Shown: piece by piece, positions 15,754-25,767 of the stretch
Layout of the letters: each line of letters opens with the position of its first letter
Position numbering within the stretch: the first letter of the stretch is position 1
From: Haematobacter missouriensis
GTDB lineage: Bacteria; Pseudomonadota; Alphaproteobacteria; Rhodobacterales; Rhodobacteraceae
DNA length: 54,956 nucleotides
Reading direction: 5' to 3'
NCBI RefSeq assembly: GCF_000740775.1
Contig: NZ_JFGS01000028.1
Span: 1-54,956, forward strand
Made by a program: the position numbers and the translations under genes
Notes under the pieces: model-generated
The model's database searches: none
Told to the model about the DNA's origin: nothing
What the model saw: the letters and a program-made list of their open reading frames with translations, nothing else

Positions 15754-17637
15754 TCAGGGCGCGGGCATCATACCCACAAGCTGGCGCGCCGCGCCGAGCG
15801 TCAGGTGTCCGTAATCGAAATGAAAGGGCTCTCCTGTCTGATCGCGCAACAGGCATTCCGCCGGACATTCCATGCGATAGACGGAGACATAGGTTGCTCC
15901 CGTCCCGGAAAAGAGCGGGGCGAGCCGGGCATCCAGCGCCTCCCGCTCTTTCAGGCGTTTCCCCTCGACATCAGCCAGCATCTCCGCAGGTGTCGCCCCC
16001 AGACCGGCCCGCGCCATGAGCACGGGGAAGTCCCCGTCGTACTCGACGGTCGGTCCGATCACCAGAACCCGCGGCCCCCGCTCCTTCAACCAGGCAACCG
16101 TCCGCACGAGAGCCGGGGCTTCACTGTCCAGCCATCGCCCGGCAAGGACGACCGCCTCGACAGGCGGGCGCGGCTCCGCCTCAAGCATGGCGAAGACATG
16201 GGCCATCAGGTCGGTGCAGCGTTTCTCCCCCCTCGCGTCCAGCAGGGGCCGGCAGCCGGAGGCGGTGGCCTGGATGACGTTCCAGGCCGGGTAACGGTCG
16301 GCAAAGGCGCGCCAGTATTGCGCGGCATGACTGTCGCCCAGAACGATCACGTTGGGCTTGTCCGTGCTGAGCCTCAGGCAATCCGCATTGAAGGTCTGGA
16401 CGTCCGTCTCTCCCATGAAGCAGATGCCCTTGCGGAATTGCTGCGCGTAATCCTTTGTCTCGCGGTAATCGATGAAGGAGGCGATGTATTGCGTGTCCGG
16501 CGGATAGTCCCGGAACCGCTGGCCCAGCGGTGCCACCACCAGCGACAGGGCTGCCGTTCCGACAAGAACCGCCAGCCCGAAGCCGCTGATCCGCAGCGCC
16601 GGAAGGCGGGAGCCGTGACGCAAACGGGCAAGAGCCGGTTTCTCGATCAGGACGTAGGAGGCGATGGCCACCGCGAATGAGGCCAGAACCAGCCCGACCG
16701 TTTCCATTCGGGACAGGTGGATACCCGTCTCGATCCGGTAGAAAGTGATCACCGGCCAGTGCCACAGGTAAAGCGAATAGGAGATGTCGCCGATCCGCCG
16801 CATGGGCCAGGAGGAAAGCAGGCCCGCCGTCACACCCGACTGCCCATAGGCGATGAGCAATGCCGCCCCCAGGCACGGCAGCAGGGCCAGCGGCGCGGGA
16901 AAGAGCGCCCCCGGATGGATGACCCGGATCGCGACGAGGATCGCCAGAAGCCCCAGCACCGCCAACCCTTGCCGCAGACGCGGTGAGGCGATGACGGGAA
17001 AGGCGCCAAGCGCGACCAGCGCTCCCAGACCCAGTTCCCAGGCCCGCGACGGGATCAGGTAGAAGGCGGCGGCGAGACTGCTGCCGCCCCGCTGCCCCAG
17101 AAGGAGCGCCACCGCAAAGGACAGCAGACAGACGACGGCGACTGCCGTCCGGGGCGCCACCCGGCGCCATCGCCACAGGAGCATCATCAGGGGGGGATAG
17201 AAGATGTAGAACTGCTCCTCCACCGCCAGGGACCAGGTGTGGAGCAGGGGCGTCGTCTCAGCCGCCGCGCCGAAATAATCGGCCGTCATGTAGAAATGGA
17301 CGTTCGACAAAAAGAGCGAGGCCCAGGCCGCGCTGCCCCCCAGGGCCGCGAGTTCGGAGGGCAGCATCACCACATATCCGGCCAACAGCGTGACGAGCAG
17401 CATGGCCACCAGCGCGGGCACGATGCGCGCCACTCGCCGGCGGTAGAATTCGGTGATGGTGAACCGCCCCTGATCCAGTTCCCGCACGATGATGCCGGTG
17501 ATGAGGAATCCTGAAATGACGAAGAAGATATCCACGCCCACGAAACCGCCGGGCAAGGAATTCACCCCCGCATGAAAGAGCAGGATCGGCAGGACGGCAA
17601 CGGCCCGAAGACCCGCGATATCGGCACGATATTTCAT
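15754..17637 (-). CDS. OafA-type membrane O-acyltransferase with C-terminal SGNH domain
   Basis: 627 residues. The N-terminal acyltransferase-3 domain has MKYRADIAGLRAVAVLPILL and FFVISGFLITGII with about ten membrane segments. The C-terminal third is an SGNH domain (VIVLGDSHAAQYW, and a late DYGHLTLGAARQL block carrying the catalytic Asp-His region). Such fusions move acyl groups across the inner membrane and transfer them to extracytoplasmic glycans. It is the last gene of an apparent operon with the acetyltransferase, murA and murB genes (37-bp gap to murB). The likely acceptor is therefore the polymer built from the MurA/MurB product, an inference from context. Confidence 0.88.
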   Translation of the reverse strand: MKYRADIAGLRAVAVLPILLFHAGVNSLPGGFVGVDIFFVISGFLITGIIVRELDQGRFTITEFYRRRVARIVPALVAMLLVTLLAGYVVMLPSELAALGGSAAWASLFLSNVHFYMTADYFGAAAETTPLLHTWSLAVEEQFYIFYPPLMMLLWRWRRVAPRTAVAVVCLLSFAVALLLGQRGGSSLAAAFYLIPSRAWELGLGALVALGAFPVIASPRLRQGLAVLGLLAILVAIRVIHPGALFPAPLALLPCLGAALLIAYGQSGVTAGLLSSWPMRRIGDISYSLYLWHWPVITFYRIETGIHLSRMETVGLVLASFAVAIASYVLIEKPALARLRHGSRLPALRISGFGLAVLVGTAALSLVVAPLGQRFRDYPPDTQYIASFIDYRETKDYAQQFRKGICFMGETDVQTFNADCLRLSTDKPNVIVLGDSHAAQYWRAFADRYPAWNVIQATASGCRPLLDARGEKRCTDLMAHVFAMLEAEPRPPVEAVVLAGRWLDSEAPALVRTVAWLKERGPRVLVIGPTVEYDGDFPVLMARAGLGATPAEMLADVEGKRLKEREALDARLAPLFSGTGATYVSVYRMECPAECLLRDQTGEPFHFDYGHLTLGAARQLVGMMPAP

Positions 17638-17673
17638 CTGCTGCCTCCTTGACCCCCCTGCCCGGGGAGGCCC

Positions 17674-18747
17674 TCATGCCTTCCTGAAACCTCCCGGCAT
17701 CACCCGTCCTGAGCCGCCATGGTCGTATCCTGCGGCGTTATTGCTGGCGACCGGAACGCCCGCCTCCCCTGCCGAAATGACGCGCCCGCTGGAGGAGACG
17801 AAACGGGCCTCCACCTCCATCACGTAACCCGTCTCCTCCGCCACGCGCTGCCGGATGCGTTGGATCAGTGCCAGCACATCACGCGCCGTGGCACCCCCGG
17901 TATTGACGATGAAGTTTGCGTGCCGGGGCGAAACCTGTGCGCCGCCCTCCCGCAGGCCCTTGAACCCCATCCGTTCGATCACCGCGCCGGGCGGACCGTA
18001 TTCGGCATAGAAAGCCGGGTTGGAGACGAAGACGGACCCGCAGCTTGGTTGCCGATGGGGAAATTTCCGTCGCCGGTCACCCATGATCTTCAACATCTCG
18101 CGCCGGATTGTGCCGGGATCACTGCCCGGTGTCAGGTTCAGTTCCACCCCGGCCACGATCTCCCCCGTCTCCTGAAAGATGGAGTGACGGTAGCGGAACC
18201 CGCATTCTTCTGCCGTGCGGCTTCCAATCCGCCCCTGCGGATCGATCGTGACAACACGGACGACCGCCTCGCCTATGCCGTGTCGCTGGCTGCCGCCGTT
18301 CATGTACACAAGGCCGCCGATAGTACCTGGAATTCCGCAGATATGCTCGATCCCGGTCAGCCCCGCCTGCATTGCCCCCCGGGCAATATGGGGCGCCCAG
18401 GCACCCGGCTCGCAGAAGATCAGGTTGCCCTCGACCCGAAGACCCGCAAGACCGGAGCCGATTTCGACGCAGATCGCCCGCAGCCCCTCGTCGGAGAAAA
18501 GCAGGTTCGTGCTCCCCCCGATCACGACATGGGCAAGGTCTTGCGCCGCCAGCCAGCCGTAGAGCCGGGAGAGTTCATCCACCGACCGCGGCCGCACGAC
18601 GATATCGGCCGTTCCGCCGATCCGCCAATGCGAATGGCGTGCAAGGTCCACCCGCTCCTCCACCGCACCCGGCATCAGGCGGCTCAGTGCCTCCGCCGTG
18701 CCGGGAGGCGGCAGCCGTCCGTTTTGGCCCTCAGGAAACCCGCGCAT
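17674..18747 (-). CDS. murB: UDP-N-acetylenolpyruvoylglucosamine reductase paralogue
   Basis: 357-residue FAD enzyme that normally reduces enolpyruvyl-UDP-GlcNAc to UDP-N-acetylmuramic acid. Visible are the FAD-binding VIGGSTNLLFSDEG, GIPGTIGG, the catalytic-arginine region CGFRYRHSIF, the serine proton donor in CGSVFVSNP and a glutamate in EVEARF. All catalytic groups appear present. The ATG at 18747 overlaps murA by 17 bp; a TTG three codons earlier is also open. Tight coupling to murA, and OafA downstream, suggest a pathway duplicate dedicated to a surface glycan rather than the housekeeping copy, which usually lies in the dcw cluster. Confidence 0.9.
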   Translation of the reverse strand: MRGFPEGQNGRLPPPGTAEALSRLMPGAVEERVDLARHSHWRIGGTADIVVRPRSVDELSRLYGWLAAQDLAHVVIGGSTNLLFSDEGLRAICVEIGSGLAGLRVEGNLIFCEPGAWAPHIARGAMQAGLTGIEHICGIPGTIGGLVYMNGGSQRHGIGEAVVRVVTIDPQGRIGSRTAEECGFRYRHSIFQETGEIVAGVELNLTPGSDPGTIRREMLKIMGDRRRKFPHRQPSCGSVFVSNPAFYAEYGPPGAVIERMGFKGLREGGAQVSPRHANFIVNTGGATARDVLALIQRIRQRVAEETGYVMEVEARFVSSSGRVISAGEAGVPVASNNAAGYDHGGSGRVMPGGFRKA

Positions 18748-20005
18748 CGGCGCCAAGGCTTTTCAGCTTGTCGGCAAAGTTCACATAGCCGCGGAAGATC
18801 TGCCAGGCATCGGTGATCACCGTCTCTCCTTCCGCGATCAGGCCGCAGAGCGTGAGCGCCGCTCCCGCCCTGAGATCGAGCGCCCGGACCTCGGCCCCGT
18901 GCAGCTTGCCGCCATTGCCATGGATCCGCAGCGCATCGCCTACGACGGAGAATTCACCCCCCATCCGGGCCATTTCCTCCGCATAGCCGTAGCGGCCGGG
19001 AAAGCGCAGATCGACGATGCGGGATTCCCCCCGCGCCTTCACCGCCCAGGCGGCAAGGATCGGCTGCACGTCGGAATTGATGCCCGGATGCGGGCCGGTG
19101 GAAATCTCGACCGGATAGCAGGCGCCGCCCCGCACGATCAGCGACCTGTCCCCCCGGTAGAGTTGCGCGCCCGCCGCCTTCAGATGGGCCAGAACCACCT
19201 CCAGATCCTCATAGGGGAAGCCGTGGATTTCCACGTCCCCACCGGTGATCACCGCCCCGGCGAGCCAGGTGATCGCCTCCATGTTGTCGGCGATGACCCG
19301 GTGCTGGGTTCCCGAAAGCCCCTCGGATCCGGTGATCTCGATATGCTCCTGTCCGAAGACGCGGATCTGCGCCCCCATGCTGCGCAGCATGGCGATGAGG
19401 TCGAGGATCTCGGGCCGGATATGCGGGTTCCAGACGCGGGTCACACCCTTGGCCAGCGTGCCCGCGATGATCGCGTTTTCCGTGGCCCCGGTGGAGCGCA
19501 AGGGCAGGTGGATGTCGGTGCCAACGAGGCCGTTCGGCGCCTCGGCGCAAAGATATTCTCCCTCGCCCCAAACCTTCGCGCCCAGCCGCTCCAGCAGCAT
19601 GATGTGGATGTCGTATTTGCGGTCGCCAAGCTGGCATCCCCCCGGCACCGGCACCGCGCCCGCGCCCGTCCGCGCCGTCAACGCGCCGAGGATGAGCAGG
19701 GTGTTGCGGATCGACCGCCCTCCCCAGTTCAGCCGGCTGTCCGGGGGCGCCACCTCGGTGATGCGAATTTCATCGGGAGAGACGAGCACCGCCTTCTTGC
19801 CCAGCATCTCCAGCATCTCGACATGGATCTGGGCATCCAGAAGCTGCGAGGGATAGTTGGTGAGGACCACTTCCTCGGAGGTGAGCAGGCTTGCCGCCAG
19901 CAATCGCAGGGCGGAGTTCTTGGCACCACTCAGAAATACCTCGCCTTCCAGCCGGGCCGGGGTAATTTTCAGACGGGAAATCGTGGGGGCTATCATCTGG
20001 TTCAT
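18731..20005 (-). CDS. murA: UDP-N-acetylglucosamine enolpyruvyl transferase paralogue
   Basis: 424 residues, the normal MurA length. It transfers enolpyruvate from PEP to UDP-GlcNAc. Key residues are present: SGAKNSAL (Lys and Asn), the active-site loop VPGGCQLGDRKYDIH with Cys124, an aspartate in NSDVQPI, and an arginine in DLRAGAALTL. Around the aspartate the usual PTDLQAQ is NSDVQPI, so this is a divergent subfamily. The gene starts 1 bp after the upstream acetyltransferase ends and overlaps murB. The context (operon with acyltransferases inside an exopolysaccharide locus) points to a specialised role. Retained Cys predicts fosfomycin sensitivity of this copy. Confidence 0.92.
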   Translation of the reverse strand: MNQMIAPTISRLKITPARLEGEVFLSGAKNSALRLLAASLLTSEEVVLTNYPSQLLDAQIHVEMLEMLGKKAVLVSPDEIRITEVAPPDSRLNWGGRSIRNTLLILGALTARTGAGAVPVPGGCQLGDRKYDIHIMLLERLGAKVWGEGEYLCAEAPNGLVGTDIHLPLRSTGATENAIIAGTLAKGVTRVWNPHIRPEILDLIAMLRSMGAQIRVFGQEHIEITGSEGLSGTQHRVIADNMEAITWLAGAVITGGDVEIHGFPYEDLEVVLAHLKAAGAQLYRGDRSLIVRGGACYPVEISTGPHPGINSDVQPILAAWAVKARGESRIVDLRFPGRYGYAEEMARMGGEFSVVGDALRIHGNGGKLHGAEVRALDLRAGAALTLCGLIAEGETVITDAWQIFRGYVNFADKLKSLGADARVS

Positions 20006-20006
20006 G

Positions 20007-20540
20007 TCAATCTCCGGTGGAGAGGGCCGCAGGCGCAGCCATGAGAGAGCCCGACGCCGTCAGGGGATCCGGGTTCTTTGGATACAGGATACGCGCTGGG
20101 GCACCGACAGCCGTGGCACCGTCGGGAACATCCGTGAGGACGACGGAATTTGCCCCGATTGTGCAGCCCGCGCCGATCTTGACCCGCCCGACGATCACCG
20201 CACCTGCGAAGATCACCGTGTTCGAGCCGATCTCCGGGTAATTGTTCTTTTGCCAGTCGCCGAGCCGCGCACCGCCCAGCGTCACGTTCTGGTAGATCGT
20301 CACCTTGTCCCCTATGACGACACCTTCGCCAATGACGATCCCGGTGGGATGGGGGAAGTGCACACCCTTTCCAAAGCGGGCCAGCGGAGATGTGAAGACC
20401 CCATAGCGGCGCTGGATCAAGCGGGAGAAGAGAAGTGCAACCCGTCCATGCCCTCGCTGCTGCAGGGATTGCATGCGAGCGATATCCCGCACGATGCGGC
20501 GGTTGGCTTCCGCAAAAAACAGCTGGCCAAGCCTAGCCAT
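20007..20540 (-). CDS. Serine-acetyltransferase-like hexapeptide O-acetyltransferase
   Basis: 177 residues with a short N-terminal helical part and a left-handed beta-helix (GIVIGEGVVIGDKVTIYQNV, then NTVIFAGAVIVGRVKIGAGC) ending VGAPARILYPKNP. The fold and the NVTLGGARLGDW loop resemble CysE/EpsC-type serine acetyltransferases, which in exopolysaccharide loci usually acetylate a sugar. First gene of the operon with murA, murB and OafA. A palindrome at 20647-20661 lies 107 bp upstream of its start. Confidence 0.8.
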   Translation of the reverse strand: MARLGQLFFAEANRRIVRDIARMQSLQQRGHGRVALLFSRLIQRRYGVFTSPLARFGKGVHFPHPTGIVIGEGVVIGDKVTIYQNVTLGGARLGDWQKNNYPEIGSNTVIFAGAVIVGRVKIGAGCTIGANSVVLTDVPDGATAVGAPARILYPKNPDPLTASGSLMAAPAALSTGD

Positions 20541-20646
20541 GGAACAAAGCTATCCTTGTGATGTGCCGGCTAATGGTCCGGCATCCTGATGCCTTCTGTG
20601 GCCTTTCCTAGGATGGCACAAGGCGGGTCGGGCGAAAAGACCGACT

Positions 20647-20661
20647 TTCTGCATTGCGGCA
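20647..20661. promoter_or_regulatory. Candidate shared operator, site A
   Basis: TTCTGCATTGCGGCA, an imperfect dyad. It lies in the divergent promoter 107 bp from the acetyltransferase start and 110 bp from the glycosyltransferase start. Near-identical sequences occur at 26911-26925, 42687-42701 and 46010-46024. The core CTGC-N3-GC(A/G)G resembles TGC-rich PhaR operators. Confidence 0.5.
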
Positions 20662-20770
20662 AAATCTTGCCTCCCGGAGGATATCCGGGGTGCCGAACGC
20701 TTGGAACCTGACGGGCGAACTGATACCTTCTCCGATGTCGGGCTGAAAGCTCATCCTGTCGGAAGTGAAA

Positions 20771-21823
20771 ATGCCCCTCCCCCCATCCACCCCCAAGGTC
20801 TCCGTCGTCTGCGCCTGGTACAATCGGCCTGACTATATTCGCGACACCGTGGACAGCCTGCTGAATCAGGATTTCGACGATTACGAGATCGTCCTTGTCA
20901 ACGATGGTAGTCCCGATCCCCGCGTGCGCGAGATTCTGGACAGCTATGATACCCCCCGCCTGCGGGTCATCCATCAGGAGAACACCGGCTTCGTCGGCGC
21001 GATCCGCAAGGCCATAGGAAATTCGACCGGGGAATATATCGCCGTGATGGGTGCGGGGGATGCATCCCTGCCCTCGCGGCTGCGGGTACAGGCGGCATTC
21101 CTGGACACCCATCCGGAGCACATCGGTCTCGGCTGCGGGTTGCGGGAAGCGGAGGTTGATCGCGACTGGAAGATCGTCAGGGTCCGCGATCTCAGGCTCA
21201 AGGCCCGCCCGGAAATCACGCATGAGCAGGTTCTGGGCCGCATCCATTCCCCCTTCACCCATGGCGAAGTGATGTACCGGCGCTCCGCCTATGAAGCGGT
21301 GGGGGGATACCGGCCGTTCTTCCGCCTCACCCAGGATCTGGACCTGTGGTGCAGGATGTCGCGCTATGGCGGCAAATATGCCGTGATCCCGGATGTGCTT
21401 TACGAACGCCGCCTTTTCGCCGCCGACGGCATCGCCACCGACATGCAGAAACATGTCACCCAGATCACCCTGGCCTTCATGGCGTTGCAATGCGCGCGCG
21501 AATGGGATCGGCAGGGATACGATGTCATCGACATCTTTGGCATGCAGGCAGGGTTGTTCCGTGACCACAGTGCCCATCTGGCCACTTATCTGGCAAAGAT
21601 CGCCATCAAGTATCTGAAGGCGGGGCTGGTGGAGGAAGCGCGGCTCTTCGCTGAAGTTTCGCTGCGGGAACAGCGTACGCGCATGGGACTTCTGGCCCGC
21701 AGCATGATCGGGATGCAGGAGGGGCGCTATTCCCGGCACCTTGTCAAGACTGCCTTCAGGATAGGCAAGATCCGGGATCCGCGGGAGATCCGTCCCATTC
21801 CGGCCCTTCGCCGGTCCTCATGA
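20771..21823 (+). CDS. Family 2 glycosyltransferase
   Basis: 350-residue cytoplasmic or membrane-attached GT-A glycosyltransferase. The N-terminus KVSVVCAWYNRPDYIRDTVD and YEIVLVNDGSPDPRV form the nucleotide-binding fold. The metal-binding position is MGAGDASLPSR, with GAGD where DxD is usual. A C-terminal helical region follows. The ATG at 20771 with GGAAG upstream was preferred over a GTG two codons earlier. Donor and acceptor are unknown. Divergent from the murA operon and sharing site A with it. Confidence 0.88.
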   Translation: MPLPPSTPKVSVVCAWYNRPDYIRDTVDSLLNQDFDDYEIVLVNDGSPDPRVREILDSYDTPRLRVIHQENTGFVGAIRKAIGNSTGEYIAVMGAGDASLPSRLRVQAAFLDTHPEHIGLGCGLREAEVDRDWKIVRVRDLRLKARPEITHEQVLGRIHSPFTHGEVMYRRSAYEAVGGYRPFFRLTQDLDLWCRMSRYGGKYAVIPDVLYERRLFAADGIATDMQKHVTQITLAFMALQCAREWDRQGYDVIDIFGMQAGLFRDHSAHLATYLAKIAIKYLKAGLVEEARLFAEVSLREQRTRMGLLARSMIGMQEGRYSRHLVKTAFRIGKIRDPREIRPIPALRRSS

Positions 21824-21854
21824 TCCACGAAAGGGGTCCGGGAGGCGGCGGGCC

Positions 21855-22883
21855 TTACACTCCGTAGTAATCCCGATACCACTCCACGAAGCGGGCCACG
21901 CCATCACGGATGTCGGTTTTCGGCAGGGGCTGGCCCAGAAGCCGGGTGAGAAGCGTCGCATCCGCCCAGGTGGCGGGCACGTCGCCGGGCTGCATGGGCA
22001 GGAAGTTCTTCGCCGCCTCGCGCCCCGTGGCGGCCTCGATGGCAGAGACGAAATCCATCAGCGGCACCGGGGAGCCGTTGCCGATGTTGACCACGCGGAA
22101 CGGCGCAACGGGCGAGAGGCTGTCGAACGCCCCCACCGGCTCCTGCCCCGGCACCACGCCGATCAACCCGGCGATCCCCTCCACCAGATCGGTGACATAG
22201 GTGAAGTCGCGCTTCATGTCGCCGTGGTTGTAGATGTCGATCGGTTTGCCTTCCAGCACGGCCCTGGTGAACTTGAACAGCGCCATGTCCGGCCGCCCCC
22301 AGGGGCCATAGACGGTGAAGAAACGGAACATGGTGGTCGGCAGGCCATAGAGATGGGCATAGGAATGCGCCATCGATTCCGTGGCCTTTTTCGTCGCCGC
22401 GTAGAAGGACATCTGGTGGTCGGCCTTGTCCGTCTCCGCATAGGGCATCTTCGTGTTGGCGCCATAGGCCGAGGAGGTGGAGGCGAGCAGCAGATGCGCG
22501 GGTGGCACGGCGCGCGCGGCCTCCAGCACCTCGAAGGTGCCCACCAGGTTCGCCTCCACGTAGGAACGCGGCGCGTCGATGGAGTAGCGCACGCCCGCCT
22601 GGGCCGCGAGGTGGATCACCGCATCGGGGCGGAACTCCTCCAGCAGGCCGCGGACCAGCCCCGGCTCCTCCACCCGGCCGATCACCGCCCGGAACCCCGG
22701 GCGCGCGGCCAGCATGGCGTGGCGCTTCTCCTTCAGCGAGACATCGTAGTAATCGGTCATCGCGTCGAGGCCGAGCACCTCCCAGCCCTCGGCAAGAAGC
22801 CGTTCGGACAGGTGATAGCCGATGAACCCCGCCGATCCGGTGACGAGGGCGCGGCGCGCCCTCCCCTTCACCGCCTCATTCAC
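21855..22883 (-). CDS. UDP-glucuronate 4-epimerase
   Basis: 342-residue short-chain-type sugar-nucleotide epimerase. NAD-binding [15 protein letters not shown] at the N-terminus, [14 protein letters not shown] (Ser) and [11 protein letters not shown] (Tyr/Lys) form the catalytic set. [14 protein letters not shown] is typical of the LpsL/CapI group that turns UDP-GlcA into UDP-GalA. It overlaps the UDP-glucose dehydrogenase gene by 4 bp, so substrate and product are made together. This predicts galacturonate in the polymer. Confidence 0.92.
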   Translation of the reverse strand: MNEAVKGRARRALVTGSAGFIGYHLSERLLAEGWEVLGLDAMTDYYDVSLKEKRHAMLAARPGFRAVIGRVEEPGLVRGLLEEFRPDAVIHLAAQAGVRYSIDAPRSYVEANLVGTFEVLEAARAVPPAHLLLASTSSAYGANTKMPYAETDKADHQMSFYAATKKATESMAHSYAHLYGLPTTMFRFFTVYGPWGRPDMALFKFTRAVLEGKPIDIYNHGDMKRDFTYVTDLVEGIAGLIGVVPGQEPVGAFDSLSPVAPFRVVNIGNGSPVPLMDFVSAIEAATGREAAKNFLPMQPGDVPATWADATLLTRLLGQPLPKTDIRDGVARFVEWYRDYYGV

Positions 22884-24184
22884 CGGCCCACGCCTTCATA
22901 GGCGGTGAAACCGGCCTCGCGCACGACAGCATCGTCATAGACGTTGCGCAGGTCCGCCATGCGCGCCACCGCCATGGTCCCGGCCAGCCGGGGCAGGTCG
23001 AGGGCGCGGAACTCGTTCCATTCGGTCAGCACGACGACGCAATCGGCACCCTGCGCGGCCGCATAAGGGTCTTCCTCCCAGGTGACGCCGGGCAGCAGCT
23101 TCTCCCCCTCCCGTTTCCCCTGCGGATCGACGACGGCGACCTGCGCCCCCGCCCCCACCAGCGCTGGCACGATGGTGAGCGAGGGCGCGTCGCGCATGTC
23201 GTCGGTGTTGGGCTTGAAGGTCACGCCGAGGACGGCGACCTTCTTGCCGTTGACCGATCCGTCGCAGAGGTCGACGATCTTGTCGACCATGCGCCGCTTG
23301 ATCGCGTCGTTCACGGCGATGACCGTCTCCACGATCTGCATGGGCACGGCATGGTCCTGCCCGATGCGGGCGAGCGCCGAGGTGTCCTTCGGGAAGCACG
23401 ACCCGCCGTAGCCGGGGCCGGCATGCAGGAACTTGTTGCCGATCCGGCCGTCCAGCCCGATGCCCTTGGAAACCTGCTTCACGTCGGCACCGACCTTTTC
23501 GCAGAGCCGGGCGATCTCGTTGATGAAGGTGATCTTGGTCGCCAGAAAGGCGTTGGCCGCGTATTTGATCATCTCCGCCGTCTCCAGATCCGTGTAGAGG
23601 ATCGGGAAGTCGCGCAGGAACAGCGGCCGGTAGATCGCGCCCATCACCTCGCGCGCGCGCTCCGACGTGACGCCCACCACCACGCGGTCGGGGCGCATGA
23701 AATCGTCGATCGCCGCGCCTTCGCGCAGGAATTCGGGGTTGGAGGCCACGTCGAATTCTGCGGCCGGATTGGCGTCCCGGATCTCCGCCGCCACCTTGGC
23801 ATTGGTGCCGACGGGCACGGTGGATTTCGTCACGATCACAGCATAGCCCTTCAGCGCCTGCGCCACCTCCCGCGCGGCGGCAAAGACGTAGGTGAGGTCT
23901 GCATGCCCATCCCCCCGCCGCGTCGGCGTGCCGACCGCGATGAAGACGGCATCCGCGCCATCCACCGCTTCGGTCAGATCGCCGGTGAAGGAAAGCCGCC
24001 CGGCCTGCACGTTCTTGGCCATGAGCTGATCGAGGCCCGGCTCGTAGATCGGCACCTCACCGCGCTTCAGCATCTCGATCTTGCGGGGGTCTTTGTCCAC
24101 ACAGACCACGTCATGGCCGAAGTCGGAAAAACACACGCCGGAAACGAGGCCGACATAGCCCGTGCCAATCATCGCTATCTTCAT
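22880..24184 (-). CDS. ugd: UDP-glucose 6-dehydrogenase
   Basis: 434 residues. It oxidises UDP-glucose to UDP-glucuronate with two NAD. The N-terminal [20 protein letters not shown] is the NAD site; the catalytic cysteine is in [28 protein letters not shown] belongs to the UDP-binding domain. Normal length. The start at 24184 is standard for the family. Upstream of the epimerase and downstream of the flippase, on the same strand. Confidence 0.95.
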   Translation of the reverse strand: MKIAMIGTGYVGLVSGVCFSDFGHDVVCVDKDPRKIEMLKRGEVPIYEPGLDQLMAKNVQAGRLSFTGDLTEAVDGADAVFIAVGTPTRRGDGHADLTYVFAAAREVAQALKGYAVIVTKSTVPVGTNAKVAAEIRDANPAAEFDVASNPEFLREGAAIDDFMRPDRVVVGVTSERAREVMGAIYRPLFLRDFPILYTDLETAEMIKYAANAFLATKITFINEIARLCEKVGADVKQVSKGIGLDGRIGNKFLHAGPGYGGSCFPKDTSALARIGQDHAVPMQIVETVIAVNDAIKRRMVDKIVDLCDGSVNGKKVAVLGVTFKPNTDDMRDAPSLTIVPALVGAGAQVAVVDPQGKREGEKLLPGVTWEEDPYAAAQGADCVVVLTEWNEFRALDLPRLAGTMAVARMADLRNVYDDAVVREAGFTAYEGVGR

Positions 24185-24292
24185 GGGGAGGTTGCCTTTT
24201 GATGCTTGTTCAAGGGGTGTCCGGGGAAGGAGGGGTGTCCGGGAAGGTTAAAGCGGCAATCGACCGACCGCACAACTGCGAAACGTCCTGCC

Positions 24293-25717
24293 TCATTTTG
24301 AATTCACCTCACGCTGTCGACGGGCAGCACGAGCGAGCTCGAAAAAGATATATCCGCTTGAGAGCAGATAGAAAAAGACCATGATCATGCTGTAGGCGGC
24401 CACATAGACCTCTGCCCCGGCCCCCGTGTGACGGCAGGCCCAGTAGAGACCCAGCACCAGGGCCACACGCAATCCATTGATGATCAGATAGGCCGCCATA
24501 TTGCCCATGATGTTGAACACCTGCATGAGCGGCGTCGAAGTGACCTGGAACAGCAGATAAAGCGCGAGCCATGAGGCGAAATATCCCGCCTGCGCCCAGT
24601 TCGCCCCGAAGACCAGAGAGAAGAGCGACGGCCCCCAGAAGATCACGACGAGCGTGGGCAGGATACCCACCAGAAACAGCCGCTTCTGGATGATCTTGCT
24701 CAGATCGAAGATGCGGCCCGCCTGCCGTCGGCCGAGTTTGGCGATCTCGCCGTAATAGGCATTGCCGAGGGTCTGGGAGATGATCACGATGGGTAGCGCC
24801 ATCACCTGCATGGCAAGGCCGAACTGCCCGGTCGTCGCCGGGTCATAGAGCGCGGCGGAGAATATGAGGGGCGCCTGCATGGCGAAGGCCAGAAGGAAAT
24901 GCGAGGGCAGCCGGTAGATCGGAAAGCTGCGGAAGCGCCAGGCGAAGTAGCGCATGCGCCGCCAGGAAACCAGGCGAAAGCCCTTGCGGAAGTCCGGCAG
25001 GAAGGCGCGCAGCATCCGCCCCGATCCTCCCCCGCTCGCCAGAACCCCACCGAGCAGCAGACCGATCGGTCCGACAGCGGCAAGGCCGAACCCGACCTTG
25101 GCGAGGCTGCTGGTGAGGGATTGGCTGATCTGGGATTGCGAGATCACACGGTAGTTCCGCCGCCTGACCCCCCATGACAGCAGCATTTCATATGTGACCG
25201 AGGCGATCAGACCCACGGGCACCAGCCACCACCAGGGCGCCAGATCTTCCATGGACATAAGAAGGAAAAGGCGCTCCCCCCCAAAGAGCAGCGCAAGCGT
25301 CACGACCGCGATTATCGTCAGTGCGCAGGTCACTGAAAGCGCGAAAAGGTTCAGCGCCGCGCCGTCGCTGCGCTGCTGGGCGATCGGCGTGGCATAGCGC
25401 AGCGTCAGCAGCGGTGCGATCATCCCGGTCAGGGCGAGCATAAGGGATGCAATGCCGAAATCATGGGAGCTGTAGAGCCGGGTCACGATGGGATAGCTGG
25501 CAAAGCCGATGACCCGGGCCACCATCCCGCCAATCGCCAAAATGCTCATGCCCCGGAACACGGCGCCCGCGGGCCCGCCGAACAGGGCCGATTTCAGTTT
25601 CTGCCGCATACGTGCTCCGCGGGAAGGAAGGGGGGATTGCATGCCAACGGGCGGTCCACTCTGGACGGGCTGCCGCCCTGCGGCGGGATCGGAGAGGTCG
25701 GATTGAAGATCTGTCAT
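24293..25717 (-). CDS. Wzx-like polysaccharide flippase
   Basis: 474 residues with about twelve membrane helices, of the oligosaccharide flippase (MATE/MOP) superfamily. After a soluble N-terminus of about 50 residues the first helices read GMSILAIGGMVARVIGFASY and PIVTRLYSSHDFGIASLML, typical of Wzx proteins. It would move lipid-linked repeat units across the inner membrane. No polymerase (Wzy) or copolymerase is visible nearby. The gap of 108 bp to ugd allows one operon. Confidence 0.85.
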   Translation of the reverse strand: MTDLQSDLSDPAAGRQPVQSGPPVGMQSPLPSRGARMRQKLKSALFGGPAGAVFRGMSILAIGGMVARVIGFASYPIVTRLYSSHDFGIASLMLALTGMIAPLLTLRYATPIAQQRSDGAALNLFALSVTCALTIIAVVTLALLFGGERLFLLMSMEDLAPWWWLVPVGLIASVTYEMLLSWGVRRRNYRVISQSQISQSLTSSLAKVGFGLAAVGPIGLLLGGVLASGGGSGRMLRAFLPDFRKGFRLVSWRRMRYFAWRFRSFPIYRLPSHFLLAFAMQAPLIFSAALYDPATTGQFGLAMQVMALPIVIISQTLGNAYYGEIAKLGRRQAGRIFDLSKIIQKRLFLVGILPTLVVIFWGPSLFSLVFGANWAQAGYFASWLALYLLFQVTSTPLMQVFNIMGNMAAYLIINGLRVALVLGLYWACRHTGAGAEVYVAAYSMIMVFFYLLSSGYIFFELARAARRQREVNSK

Positions 25718-25767
25718 CTTTCACTCACCCCCACCGCCAGCCGTCATCGCCTCCGCCGTCAACCCCG

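Noticed and set aside
18698-20044. 448-residue open frame antisense to murA
   Set aside because: murA catalytic motifs on the other strand are complete; this frame has no domain.
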